From positions 1 to 58,261 of the forward strand of contig NJBO01000014.1 in assembly GCA_005223075.1 (NCBI GenBank): DNA of 58,261 nt, in the 5' to 3' direction. The position numbers and the translations under genes are program-made. Source of the DNA: a candidate division TA06 bacterium B3_TA06. Lineage in GTDB: Bacteria; Hydrothermota; Tepidihabitantia; B3-TA06. A model generated the notes under the pieces. The model was not told the origin of the DNA and ran no database searches. It saw only the letters and a list, made by a program, of their open reading frames with translations. Positions 23,299 to 30,988 of this stretch are shown here, one piece after another; within the stretch, counting starts at the first letter, position 1; each line of letters begins with the position of its first letter.

Positions 23299-23769
23299 AT
23301 GAAGAAAGAAGCGATCAAGAACCTCTGTTGCTGGCGGGACGCGGACCGGGTGCTGGCCCGGATCGCCAGGCTCCAGGGGCGTCTGAGGCGGATGAGAGCA
23401 AGGGCTGATGAACGAATCTCGGCGATCGAAGAGAGGGTGGGGGAAGAAAGCGTTGAGCTCCTGTCCGAGATTGCCGACATCAGGCAGGAGCTAGAGTGTT
23501 TCTTCAGAGAGAACGCAGATGGTTTAAGGTCGCGTACCCTGCCTAGAGGCCGGATAGGGCTGAGGTTCATGACGAGGCTTGAGATCTCAAGGCCCAAGAC
23601 AACACTGCGAAGGCTTGCACAAAGGGGGCTTGGCGACTGCATCCGTGTAAGGCAGGAGATCGATCGTCAGGCATTGCGAAGGCTGGATGCCGAGACGCTA
23701 AGGAGCGTAGGGGTCAAGCGAGTCTCGCGCGAGACCTTCTACGCCGTTCCAAAGGAGAATGGAGGATGA
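23299..23769 (+). CDS. gam: Mu Gam-like host nuclease inhibitor
   Basis: A 156-residue protein with the Gam layout: a long N-terminal coiled coil (ARIARLQGRLRRMRARADER, EIADIRQELECFFRENAD) followed by 'RGRIGLRFMTRLEISRP' and C-terminal 'VKRVSRETFYAVPKE'. Mu Gam binds DNA ends and blocks exonucleases; it is related to bacterial Ku. It is the first gene of the plus-strand early operon. Length is close to the family norm (about 175). It overlaps the next start by four bases. Confidence 0.8.
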   Translation: MKKEAIKNLCCWRDADRVLARIARLQGRLRRMRARADERISAIEERVGEESVELLSEIADIRQELECFFRENADGLRSRTLPRGRIGLRFMTRLEISRPKTTLRRLAQRGLGDCIRVRQEIDRQALRRLDAETLRSVGVKRVSRETFYAVPKENGG

Positions 23770-24350
23770 AGGAACGCAGCGTGGCAGAGGTAGCGGCTCA
23801 AATCGAGGCCAAACGACGCGAGCGCGATCGGATCATCTCCCGGCAGAGCTTCTACTGCACGAGGCGCAAGCGGCTGATGTCCCCGGCTCGCTGCCATGAC
23901 TGCTTTGCCGTCCTTCCATATCTGGAGCGCCTCACACGCTGGAACGAAAACAGGATGCGCTGCGTAAAGGCTCATCGCGCCTCCCACCTGCAGAAGGAGA
24001 AGGGCGAGAGAGATGTATCCTCCCCCTTGATGGGGGAGGATAAAGGAGGGGGTGAAAAGCCCTTTCCGCCTGTATTAGAAAGCTATTCTATCGACGAGTA
24101 TATGAGCCGTGGTCTGCTTGAGTTCCTGCTTGACCTGGACGTGCTGGCCCAGCGATTCGAGATATGGTGGGTAAACCTCGCCGACGCGGCGCGCGAGCGG
24201 GTGCACCGAAGTGCAGAGACGCATGAGATGATCCTGTGGCTTGCGGAAAGACTGCAGGGGTTCCAAAGGACGGTGCTCCTTATGGGGCGGCGGCCTGAGG
24301 AACAGAGTAAAGATCAAAAAAAGGAGGAACAATGTGGGGTGAAGAACTAA
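23766..24350 (+). CDS. Hypothetical phage early protein with D-repeat insertion
   Basis: A 194-residue protein overlapping gam by four bases. The N-terminal half is basic with a possible zinc site (FYCTRRKRL...ARCHDC). The C-terminal half is helical (LLEFLLDLDVLAQRFEIWWV). Between them the residues SSPLMGEDKGGGEKP are the translation of a C/G-rich D-type repeat (24019-24059) that keeps the frame open. Function unknown. The 3' end overlaps the holin-like gene by 19 bases. Confidence 0.6.
   Translation: MKERSVAEVAAQIEAKRRERDRIISRQSFYCTRRKRLMSPARCHDCFAVLPYLERLTRWNENRMRCVKAHRASHLQKEKGERDVSSPLMGEDKGGGEKPFPPVLESYSIDEYMSRGLLEFLLDLDVLAQRFEIWWVNLADAARERVHRSAETHEMILWLAERLQGFQRTVLLMGRRPEEQSKDQKKEEQCGVKN
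24019..24059. repeat. D-type C/G-rich repeat inside a reading frame
   Basis: CCTCCCCCTTGATGGGGGAG followed by GATAAAGGAGGGGGTGAAAAG matches the intergenic D-type elements at 9821-9897 and 22378-22472. Here it is translated in frame as SPLMGEDKGGGEK within the early phage gene. Confidence 0.8.
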
Positions 24351-24637
24351 CAGTTAACCTGTTTGGAGTGACGCTTTTGGGCAGCGTGATCGTTGCCGCT
24401 ATCGTTGCCAAGCTAAAGGTTTGGCTTAAGACCCAGGGCTGGGTAAACACCGCTTTAGCCCTTGGGGTTGGCGTGGCCCTCGGAGCGCTTCTGTATCTTA
24501 TCCAACTTTTACTTGCCCAGGCGGGTATGGTTGAACAGGTTATTCCCCTGATTGCGGCGCTCGTGCAAGGGCTTTTCTCAGGCGGGATAGCCGCAGGCCT
24601 GTGGAAAGCAGCACGCACCCTGGGACGAAAGAGATAA
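24332..24637 (+). CDS. Small membrane protein, holin-like
   Basis: A 101-residue protein with three hydrophobic stretches (VTLLGSVIVAAIVAKL, TALALGVGVALGALLYLIQL, VIPLIAALVQGLFSGGIAAG) and a basic end (ARTLGRKR). Size, topology and operon position between early genes and the portal fit a holin that would form the lysis pore. No endolysin is seen in the window. Start ATG 24332 has AGGAGGAAC before it and overlaps the previous gene. Confidence 0.55.
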   Translation: MWGEELTVNLFGVTLLGSVIVAAIVAKLKVWLKTQGWVNTALALGVGVALGALLYLIQLLLAQAGMVEQVIPLIAALVQGLFSGGIAAGLWKAARTLGRKR

Positions 24638-24639
24638 CC

Positions 24640-24984
24640 ATGCCAAAGGGACAGACGCCGATCACGGTAAAGATATCAACCATCGCCTCTGTGGTGCTTC
24701 TGCTTGGGGCCACAGGGGCGGCGGCCTTCATTGCAGGATACAGCCTTGCCTTCTCTAAAGTCGCCGATGTTTATGCCGAGACGAGCGTTCTTTCGGCGCA
24801 AGCCGCAGAGCTTGAGGCCCAGATCCTGCATCTAAAAAACTACGCCGTGCTCATAGACGCGATCGCCATACAGGGCAAGGCCGCGTCCGAACTCCAGGAT
24901 CTACCTTACCCCTCATCGAGGCAAGAACCACAAGATTCAAAGGAAAGCGAGGCCTCATCCCAAGAGGGAGCCTCGCTTGAGTAG
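24640..24984 (+). CDS. Phage membrane protein with coiled coil
   Basis: A 114-residue protein from ATG 24640, two bases after the previous stop. One N-terminal membrane segment (TIASVVLLLGATGAAAFIAG) is followed by a short helical region (ETSVLSAQAAELEAQILHLK) and a polar tail. This resembles spanin (Rz-like) or holin accessory proteins, but no defining motif is present. Position next to the holin-like gene supports a lysis role. Confidence 0.45.
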   Translation: MPKGQTPITVKISTIASVVLLLGATGAAAFIAGYSLAFSKVADVYAETSVLSAQAAELEAQILHLKNYAVLIDAIAIQGKAASELQDLPYPSSRQEPQDSKESEASSQEGASLE

Positions 24985-24986
24985 TC

Positions 24987-25319
24987 ATGCATCTTTTGGG
25001 TATCCGAGAGGCGGCTGCGATCCTGCACTGCCACCCCTATTCGATATACGCGGCGATCTACGAGGGACGCCTGAAAGCCGTCAAGCTGCGCGGCACTGTC
25101 CGCATCAGCGCCGAGGAGGTTGAAAGAATGCTTATCCGGAAGGAAAAGCTTGAGCGCAAGCTCTCGATCTCAGAAGCGGCGAAGATACTGGCATGCTCGC
25201 AGTCCACCGTGCTGCGCTTGATACACGAGCGTAAACTGAAGGCGGAGCTCATAAGGGGCCGCTACCGCATAAACCCGGAAGACCTGGAGACCTATGTACT
25301 TTCGCTACCGAACATATGA
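24987..25319 (+). CDS. Tandem excisionase-type HTH protein
   Basis: A 110-residue protein built of two copies of a MerR/Xis-like helix-turn-helix: 'IREAAAILHCHPYSIYAAIY' with 'GRLKAVKLRGTVRISAEEVE' and 'ISEAAKILACSQSTVLRLIH' with 'RKLKAELIRGRYRINPEDLE'. Each half is a complete HTH_17 unit. Position right before the portal gene is where Mu-like phages put a small terminase or DUF1804 gene, so it may be a DNA-recognition subunit of packaging, or a regulator. A hairpin A repeat starts at its stop codon. Confidence 0.65.
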   Translation: MHLLGIREAAAILHCHPYSIYAAIYEGRLKAVKLRGTVRISAEEVERMLIRKEKLERKLSISEAAKILACSQSTVLRLIHERKLKAELIRGRYRINPEDLETYVLSLPNI

Positions 25320-25391
25320 CACCCCACGCGAAAACTCCGTTTTCCCGCGGGGACCCCTAAATCCTCACTTTCTCCTGTGGAGAAAGGATCG
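25320..25391 (+). repeat. A-type hairpin plus degenerate B module
   Basis: CACCCC-A-CGCGAAAAC, loop TCC, GTTTTCCCG-C-GGGGACCCC (25320-25357), beginning at the base after the TGA stop at 25319. A B-like module follows (CTCACTTTCTCC, TGT, GGAGAAAGGATCGG; 25364-25391) and ends just upstream of the portal ribosome site. Confidence 0.8.
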
Positions 25392-25412
25392 GAAACAAAA
25401 TTGGAGGTGAAG

Positions 25413-26597
25413 ATGAAAAGTCTTAAACCGATCGAGAAGGAATTCAGCGCGGCAGGCGGTTCCATGTTATGGCTTACCAACGTCCTGAACCGTATGCCGG
25501 TATCAACACCCTCCTTTCTCGAACGCCACGAGGGACGCGGATTGTGGGACGTGTTTGAAGAGATGATGGCGGATCCACATATCCAGAGCTCCTTCCGCTC
25601 GCGCCGTGCAGGCGTGGCCGGACGAAGCTGGGAGGTGGTGGCGGCGGACGACTCACGAAAGGCACAAAAGATCGCTGAGTTCGTTCGCAAAACCCTGGCC
25701 GCCATCCCCAACTTCGAGCACGCGCTCGCGCATCTTCTCAAGGCCATACCCTACGGGCACAGCGTTGCCGAGATCATGTGGCGCATAGATGCCGACGCTG
25801 TAAGGGTGGACGCACTCAGAACCCGTCGCCCTGAACGGTTCCTGCTTGAGAAAAACGCAGAGCTCAAGCTGCTCGATTCCCAGACCGGCCAGACCAAGGA
25901 TCTGCCAGACCGAAAGTTCATCTGCCATCGAAACGAGCCTCAGGACGACGTGCCCTACGCAAACCCGCTGCTCTTATCCCTTTACTGGCCGTGGTACTTC
26001 AAGAAGCACGCCTCCGCGTTCTGGATGGTTCTGGCAGAGAAGTTCGGTATCCCGAGTGTTATCGGTCGCTATCCCGCGCACTTCACCGACGCAGACGTGC
26101 GAAACCTGGTCACCGCGCTTGTGAACCTTCAGCAGGACTCAGTCGCGGCCGTCCCCCAGGAGACGAAGGTGGAGCTGGAAAGCATCCAGGTGGGCGAGAA
26201 GGGTTCCTTCTTCCGCGAGCTCCTAGACTTCATGAACGCGGAGATTTCAAAAACCGTGCTGGGTGGGACGTTGACTCAGGAAGTTGGCAAGGTGGGGTCT
26301 TATGCAGCAGCAAAGACCCATCAGGAGGTTCGCCAGGAGATAATCGCAGCGGACGCAAGGTTACTCCACACGACCCTGAACTCGACACTCATCCGCTGGC
26401 TTACCGATTTCAACTACGGCCCGAACGTTGCAGCGCCGCATTTCGTTGTCGACTACCTGCCGCCGCGCGGCACAGCGGAGTTCGCACAGACATTAAAGAC
26501 ATTATCGGAGATGGGCTATCGGGTCCCCGAGCGCTTCATCGCCGAGACCTTCGGCCTGCCCGAGGAGGAGGCATCAACAGAGAAGCAAGGGGAGTAA
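25413..26597 (+). CDS. Phage portal protein (DUF935, Mu gp29-like)
   Basis: A 394-residue protein from ATG 25413, preceded by GGAGGTGAAG. The features of the DUF935 portal family are clear: 'MMADPHIQSSFRSRRAGVAG' then 'RSWEVVAADD', 'ALAHLLKAIPYGHSVAEIMW', 'KKHASAFWMVLAEKFGIPSV', 'ISKTVLGGTLTQEVGKVGSY' and 'ADARLLHTTLNSTLIRWLTD'. It would form the dodecameric DNA gate. It is slightly shorter than Mu gp29 (about 500). The normal partners (large terminase, gp30/F) are not next to it. Confidence 0.88.
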   Translation: MKSLKPIEKEFSAAGGSMLWLTNVLNRMPVSTPSFLERHEGRGLWDVFEEMMADPHIQSSFRSRRAGVAGRSWEVVAADDSRKAQKIAEFVRKTLAAIPNFEHALAHLLKAIPYGHSVAEIMWRIDADAVRVDALRTRRPERFLLEKNAELKLLDSQTGQTKDLPDRKFICHRNEPQDDVPYANPLLLSLYWPWYFKKHASAFWMVLAEKFGIPSVIGRYPAHFTDADVRNLVTALVNLQQDSVAAVPQETKVELESIQVGEKGSFFRELLDFMNAEISKTVLGGTLTQEVGKVGSYAAAKTHQEVRQEIIAADARLLHTTLNSTLIRWLTDFNYGPNVAAPHFVVDYLPPRGTAEFAQTLKTLSEMGYRVPERFIAETFGLPEEEASTEKQGE

Positions 26598-26603
26598 AGT
26601 TAG

Positions 26604-26640
26604 GTAAGTACCCTGTCAGCCTCAAAGGCAGGGTACTTAC
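26604..26640. repeat. 12-bp inverted repeat beyond portal gene
   Basis: Arms GTAAGTACCCTG (26604-26615) and CAGGGTACTTAC (26629-26640) are perfect, with a 13-base loop. The position, seven bases after the portal stop and near the end of the transposase remnant, suits either a terminator-like hairpin or the terminal region of the IS. Confidence 0.6.
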
Positions 26641-27043
26641 ACTGTCCATGGTCAATACATCGTTACCAGGTAGAAGGGGGTTGAGGTCGTCGAGGAGTAG
26701 TACCGGGAAGAGAATAAAGTTGTCATTAAGTTGATTGTAACCGAGGGAACGGAGTTTATCAAGAGGAGAGAGACTTCCCATACCCTTACCGAAGTGCGGT
26801 CGTTTTACGTTGTAGATATACTGCCACGCCTGAGCTGATCTTAACATGTCATCAGCATTGTTCCAACTGAGTATGCAAGGTAGATAAAACTCCTCATCAT
26901 CGGTAAGGTGACTTCTTTCTACACGACCGTTATACCCCTTACGTCCCAGGGGTATCCTTGCCAGCACAGCGTTCCAGGGGCTGTAGAGGGTTTCTTGGAG
27001 TCTCTCCAGCGTCCTTTGGCTCTTTCCACCGAACTCTTTCTCC

Positions 27044-27108
27044 CTCCTTTTCTCCTTCGGAGAAAAGATCGGGGTCCCCAAGCGGTTGCAAAGCAACCGC
27101 TTGGGGTG
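27044..27108. repeat. Fused B and inverted A hairpin repeats inside transposase
   Basis: Module B on the plus strand (CTC, CTTTTCTCC, TTC, GGAGAAAAG, ATC; 27044-27070) runs directly into an inverted A module (GGGGTCCCC-A-AGCGGTTGC, AAA, GCAACCGCT-T-GGGGTG; 27071-27108). The A arms pair perfectly over 9 bp. Both lie inside the transposase reading frame. Confidence 0.85.
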
Positions 27109-27458
27109 ATAGGGCGTCTTGCGAGGCGAGATATGAGGACGACGGGAACGATCCATGAGTCCTTTTTCTCCCTCTGCTTCGTAACGCCTGATCCACTTAC
27201 GCACCACCTGACGTGAAGTTCCCATCTGGTGAGCTGTTGCCGAAATGCTTGCACATCGCGGGTAAGTCTCTATAATCATACGTCTTGCCTGGATGGGGTT
27301 CATATTGTGTAACCTCTGGTAAGATACTTGCATAGGCGGTGGATCTCCTTGGTTAATTCCTTTTTTGTAAGTCTACAGGAGATCCCCGCTTTTTCTAATA
27401 CCCTCTTCACCCTCTCACCCACCTGGTAACTATCTATTGGCGCACAGACTAAACGAGC

Positions 27459-27486
27459 TTGACAAACATCCTACAAGCCGTAATAT
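27459..27486 (+). promoter_or_regulatory. Sigma-70-like promoter of cspA
   Basis: TTGACA (27459-27464), 16-base spacer, TAATAT (27481-27486). The leader to ATG 27550 is about 57 bases and includes AAGGAGG. The region 27334-27458 has an inverted repeat (27336-27349 with 27377-27389, GGATCTCCT/AGGAGATCC) followed by TTTTT. Confidence 0.65.
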
Positions 27487-27549
27487 AACACGTAATGGTT
27501 CGCACGAAACGAACCTGGGTATTGGTTTTTCCGGTAAGGAGGAAAGTCT

Positions 27550-27753
27550 ATGCCGACGGGCAAAGTTAAATGGTTCGACAACAAGAAGGGCTACGGCTTT
27601 ATTGAGCTGGATGACGGGGCGGGTGACATCTTTGTTCACTACTCCGACATCCTGGAGGAAGGGTTCAAGTCGCTCTCCGAAGGAGATGCAGTTGAGTTCG
27701 AGATCTCCGAGTCCGACCAGGCCCGCAAAGCGATTAAAGTCAAGAAGATTTAG
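27550..27753 (+). CDS. cspA: Cold-shock protein CspA family
   Basis: A 67-residue single cold-shock domain: [20 protein letters not shown] with both RNA-binding motifs (KGYGFIEL and DIFVHYSDI), and C-terminal '[19 protein letters not shown]'. It acts as an RNA/ssDNA chaperone in the cytoplasm. The ATG follows AAGGAGGAAAG. Length is normal. FolK coding follows almost directly after the stop. Confidence 0.93.
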   Translation: MPTGKVKWFDNKKGYGFIELDDGAGDIFVHYSDILEEGFKSLSEGDAVEFEISESDQARKAIKVKKI

Positions 27754-27781
27754 TTCCAGCAGCGATCCGGGCCGGGCTCCT

Positions 27782-28258
27782 GTCCATGTCTACATAGCCC
27801 TGGGAAGTAACTGGGGCAGGAGAGAGGGGTTTTTAACCAAGGCCCGCATGCTTCTCGAAGCGCAAGGAGTAAGAATCCTTAACGCGTCATCTATCTATCG
27901 CACCTTCCCTGAGGGCTTTCGCTTCCAGCCCTCATTCCTTAATCAGGTATTGGCAGCCGAAACTTCCCTTTCTCCCCTTGAGTTACTTGAAGCCAGCAAG
28001 CAAATCGAACTCAGATTGAATCGCATACGGCCATTCCCAAACGCGCCCAGAACGATTGACATTGACCTGCTTTTCTATAATAATGTGGTGATGGATACCC
28101 CGACGCTCACCCTGCCGCACCCAAGAGTTGCGGAACGCGCCTTTGTACTCGTGCCCCTTGCAGAGATAGCGCCTCGGATGCGGCATCCTGTTCTTGGTCT
28201 GAGCGTTACCCAGATGCTTTCTAAGGTGGACACCAGCTGGGTCAGGCGATGGCGGTGA
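27782..28258 (+). CDS. folK: Dihydropterin pyrophosphokinase FolK; start unclear
   Basis: The folate enzyme 6-hydroxymethyl-7,8-dihydropterin pyrophosphokinase, 159 residues from the VHVYIALGSNWG start of homology. Family motifs are 'ALGSNWGRREGFL', 'ASSIYRTFPEG', 'QPSFLNQVLAAETSLSP', 'RTIDIDLLFYNN' and 'LPHPRVAERAFVLVPLAEIA'. No in-frame ATG, GTG or TTG exists between the cspA stop (27753) and the conserved N-terminus. The in-frame starts upstream lie inside cspA. The coordinate given is the first homologous codon (GTC), not a proven start. Confidence 0.85.
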   Translation, partial: VHVYIALGSNWGRREGFLTKARMLLEAQGVRILNASSIYRTFPEGFRFQPSFLNQVLAAETSLSPLELLEASKQIELRLNRIRPFPNAPRTIDIDLLFYNNVVMDTPTLTLPHPRVAERAFVLVPLAEIAPRMRHPVLGLSVTQMLSKVDTSWVRRWR

Positions 28259-28884
28259 GGAAGAACCTTGTGTGTGTCGAGGGAGTGATCGGTGTGGGCA
28301 AGACAACCCTTGCCTTAAAGCTTGCTCAGGAGTGGGGGGCGGTGACGTTGCTTGAGGAAGCCCTGGAGAATCCTTATCTTGAGAGATTCTACGAGGACCC
28401 GGAGACGTTTGCGTTCCCGGCCCAGCTGCACTTTCTCTCCTCCCGTTTCAAGGAACTATCCAAACTCAAGCAGACCAGCCTGTTCGAACGGGTGGCGGTA
28501 GCCGACTACACCTTCCAGAAGGACTGGGTTTTCGCATCCATAAATCTATCCGACTCGGACTTCAAGGTATACGAGAAGATGTATGCCGAGATGCTTCCCC
28601 AGGTTCCGTTGCCTGATCTGGTGATTCTGTTGCAGGCAAGGGTTGAGAGTTTGATGCGCAGGATCGCCAGGCGCAGTCGGTCCATGGAGCGCGGTATCGC
28701 CCGCGAGTATATCGAGAGCCTTGCCGAGGCTTACAACGGCTTCTTCCTTACCTATTATCAGGGGCCGCTCCTGGTGGTGAACACCGACAACCTTGATCTG
28801 GACCAGAATCAGGCTCATTTTCAGAGACTGCTTTCAGAGATAGACGCCACCGGTCAGGGCAGGCGATTTTTGGGATCGGCATGA
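28249..28884 (+). CDS. Deoxynucleoside kinase
   Basis: A 211-residue protein of the deoxyadenosine/deoxyguanosine kinase family. P-loop 'VEGVIGVGKTTLALKLA' (residues 10-26), 'LLEEALENPYLERFYED', 'FERVAVADYTFQKDWVFA' (DRS-like position) and the lid 'RIARRSRSMERGIAREYIES' are all present. It phosphorylates deoxynucleosides for salvage. It overlaps folK by ten bases, a common gene pair in related genomes (folK-dNK-panB). A hairpin repeat follows its stop. Confidence 0.85.
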   Translation: MAVRKNLVCVEGVIGVGKTTLALKLAQEWGAVTLLEEALENPYLERFYEDPETFAFPAQLHFLSSRFKELSKLKQTSLFERVAVADYTFQKDWVFASINLSDSDFKVYEKMYAEMLPQVPLPDLVILLQARVESLMRRIARRSRSMERGIAREYIESLAEAYNGFFLTYYQGPLLVVNTDNLDLDQNQAHFQRLLSEIDATGQGRRFLGSA

Positions 28885-28900
28885 ATACCCCACGTATCTT

Positions 28901-28957
28901 TACCCCACACGTCTGTTACACCCGACGGGGGTGCAGGCACAGCCGTGCGGGGGCCCC
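28901..28957 (+). repeat. Variant A-type hairpin repeat
   Basis: TACCCC-A-CACG...GGGGTG...CGTG-C-GGGGGCCCC, about 57 nt, with a longer, branched inner stem than the 38-nt copies. A partial head ATACCCCACG precedes it, starting two bases after the dNK stop at 28884. Confidence 0.65.
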
Positions 28958-28991
28958 ATATAACCTCTCCAAGAAGGAGTAAGAGGAAGAT

Positions 28992-29819
28992 ATGAGTCAT
29001 ACTCCTTCGAAAGATGCGAAAATCAAGCCCTTCACCGTTCCCCGTATCCGCAGACTGAAAGGTAAGGAGCGCATCGCGGCCATCACCTGCTACGATGCCA
29101 GCTTTGCACGATTGATAGACCAGACCCCCATCCAACTCGTGCTGGTTGGCGACTCTGCGGCCAACGTCATCTACGGTCTGGATACCACCCTGCCTATCTC
29201 TATAGATGAGATGCTCATGCACACCCGTGCGGTGGCCGCGGGATTAACCAAGGCGCTTCTTGTCGGGGATATGCCCTTTTTATCCTACCAACCATCTCCT
29301 GAAATTGCCATCACCAACGCGGGCCGGTTCCTTCAGGCAGGTGCCAAGGCGGTCAAGGTAGAGGGCGGCGGCCCTCACATCAGAGAAATCATCACAAAGC
29401 TCGTGGAGATCGGCATCCCGGTGATGGGCCATCTTGGGCTTACCCCTCAATCCGTTCACCGTTTTGGAGGTTTCAAGCTGCAGGGTAAGAAGGCATCCGA
29501 CGCGGAACGTATGCTGGCCGAGGCAAAGCTTTTGGAGGAGGCGGGCTGCTTCTCCTTGGTTCTTGAAAAGACACCATCAAAGCTTGCAGCAAAGATCACC
29601 TCCAGTGTCTCTATCCCCACTATCGGCATAGGCGCCGGTCCCTCATGTGACGGTCAGATACTTGTTCTTTACGATCTTCTGGGCCTTGACCCAGCATTCA
29701 AGCCTCGCTTCGTGCGCCGCTACGCCGAGCTTGCAGGCATAATCCTCGACGCGCTGGCACGCTACGCCTCCGATGTGATGGCCGGTAACTTCCCATCGGA
29801 TAAGGAAAGCTTCAGCTGA
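28992..29819 (+). CDS. panB: Ketopantoate hydroxymethyltransferase PanB
   Basis: A 275-residue PanB, the first enzyme of pantothenate synthesis, which transfers a hydroxymethyl group from methylene-THF to alpha-ketoisovalerate. Motifs: 'AAITCYDASFARLIDQ', 'VLVGDSAANVIYGLDTTLPI', 'ALLVGDMPFLSYQPSPE', 'GAKAVKVEGG', 'GHLGLTPQSVHRFGGFKLQG' and 'TIGIGAGPSCDGQILVLYDL'. Full length (usual about 265). ATG 28992 is preceded by AAGGAGTAAGAGGAAG. It follows folK and the kinase on the same strand. Confidence 0.93.
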   Translation: MSHTPSKDAKIKPFTVPRIRRLKGKERIAAITCYDASFARLIDQTPIQLVLVGDSAANVIYGLDTTLPISIDEMLMHTRAVAAGLTKALLVGDMPFLSYQPSPEIAITNAGRFLQAGAKAVKVEGGGPHIREIITKLVEIGIPVMGHLGLTPQSVHRFGGFKLQGKKASDAERMLAEAKLLEEAGCFSLVLEKTPSKLAAKITSSVSIPTIGIGAGPSCDGQILVLYDLLGLDPAFKPRFVRRYAELAGIILDALARYASDVMAGNFPSDKESFS

Positions 29820-29875
29820 CATTCCTCTACTCTACAATCCCAAGGAGTACCGTTATCTGCAACGTGAGTTAACAG

Positions 29876-29904
29876 TTGACATCCGGGTTCCTCAGGCCTA
29901 TAGT
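29876..29904 (+). promoter_or_regulatory. Sigma-70-like promoter
   Basis: TTGACA (29876-29881), 17-base spacer, TATAGT (29899-29904), just upstream of the gene at 29916. The leader would be about five bases, so an internal start (MKKLC at 29922) is possible. Confidence 0.6.
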
Positions 29905-29915
29905 TATATAGGATT

Positions 29916-30845
29916 ATGAAGATGAAGAAGTTGTGCTTGACCGCCTTTGTGGTCTTTATGTCTATCTCTATCCCATCGAGCGTTCTTTATGCCCGCAAAC
30001 CTTCGAGGGTGGAGGAGCAGCTGCGGGTCGCGGAGGCAAACGAGTTGCAGCTCCTTATAAGCATGGACGGAGAGATGCTTTTCGGCAGGATCACGAAGAT
30101 CGTTGCCGATTACGTCCACTTTGAGACAGACGGGGATACGACAATTATCTTCATACCTCAGATCAAGGAGGTCAGGGAGGTCACCTCCGACAACATAAAG
30201 AACGGCAGGTACTGGTTTCCCAACCCCAACGCCACGAGGCTGTATCTATGTCCCACCGCTCGTTTGTTACGCAAGGGGCAGGGCTACGTTGCAGCTTACT
30301 ATATCCTTGCACCTTTAGTTGCATACGCGGTGACGGATAACTTTACCATTGCGGGAGGAGCTTCGTTTCTTACCGCGGTTAATTTCGGCGGAGCCTACTT
30401 ATTACCTAAAGTGGGTGTAGCTCTTGGAGAATACGTCTCGTTATCCGCAGGAGCTGTGGCTGCACAGGGGTTTGGCCAGGAGGGTTTCAATCCGACCCTT
30501 CTTTTGGGTTATGGTGTCGGCACCTTTGGGAGGCCCGATGTCAGCATTAGCGTTGGTGCTGGTTACGGTGTTTCCCGGCTATATACGCAAGGGCCCGAGG
30601 AGAAAACAATGTTCTACTCTACACCTGGATTCATGTTGGGCGGCGAGTTAAGGGTGACGCGAAAGATAGCATTAGTCACCGAGAACTACTTCATTAGGGA
30701 GTGGGGGAACTACAGGCCGGTTATCTCCTACGGGATGCGCTTCTTTGGCGAGACCTTCAGCCTGGAGGGTGCTTTCATCTACACCAAGGATTTAATTGAC
30801 GAGTTTCTGGGATTTCCATTCGCCAGCATCGTCTACAACTTTTAG
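29916..30845 (+). CDS. Secreted or outer-membrane protein of unknown function
   Basis: A 309-residue protein with a signal peptide (AFVVFMSISIPSSVLYA). Residues 45-95 form a small beta domain (LLISMDGEMLFGRITKIVAD, VHFETDGDTTIIFIPQ) of the type linked to nucleotide-independent envelope proteins. The rest has alternating Gly/aromatic strands (NFTIAGGASFLTAVNFGGAY, SISVGAGYGVSRLYT) that look like an outer-membrane barrel. It ends with an aromatic residue (SIVYNF), as outer-membrane beta barrels do. No named family was recognised. Confidence 0.6.
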   Translation: MKMKKLCLTAFVVFMSISIPSSVLYARKPSRVEEQLRVAEANELQLLISMDGEMLFGRITKIVADYVHFETDGDTTIIFIPQIKEVREVTSDNIKNGRYWFPNPNATRLYLCPTARLLRKGQGYVAAYYILAPLVAYAVTDNFTIAGGASFLTAVNFGGAYLLPKVGVALGEYVSLSAGAVAAQGFGQEGFNPTLLLGYGVGTFGRPDVSISVGAGYGVSRLYTQGPEEKTMFYSTPGFMLGGELRVTRKIALVTENYFIREWGNYRPVISYGMRFFGETFSLEGAFIYTKDLIDEFLGFPFASIVYNF

Positions 30846-30846
30846 A

Positions 30847-30984
30847 CACCCCACGAAGTCACTACGTGACTCCGCGGGGACCCCGGGATAAATACTCCTT
30901 TTGACCAGAGGTCAAAAGATCGCAGGGAAAAACGTAGGGGCCGACTTGGGCGCCTTCGGCGTCCGCTTCGCGTAAGTCGGCCCG
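30847..30984 (+). repeat. A+B hairpin repeats and a GC palindrome
   Basis: Module A (CACCCC-A-CGAAGTCAC, TAC, GTGACTCCG-C-GGGGACCCC; 30847-30884) starts two bases after a stop codon. Module B (CTC, CTTTTGACC, AGA, GGTCAAAAG, ATCGCAG; 30896-30925) follows. A third hairpin, GTAGGGGCCGACTT ... AAGTCGGCCC (30934-30984), sits between this and the end of the convergent gene at 30989. Together they cover the whole convergent gap. Confidence 0.85.
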
Positions 30985-30988
30985 CTTA

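Larger units (their letters stand above)
26536..27333 (-). pseudogene. Decayed IS481-like transposase with missing core
   Basis: The first about 70 residues are an HTH_32-type N-terminus (MIIETYPRCASISATAHQMG, RQVVRKWIRRYEAEGEKGLM, DRSRRPHISPRKTP). The C-terminal part keeps the glutamate region of the DDE core (GYNGRVERSHLTDDEEFYLP, SAQAWQYIYNVKRPHFGKGM). The two Asp regions are absent; instead a composite hairpin repeat is translated (PYHPKRLLCNRLGTPIFSPK). The frame continues past the IS into the portal gene's antisense strand. The gene cannot encode an active transposase. ATG 27333 has AGGAG 12 bases upstream. Confidence 0.75.
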
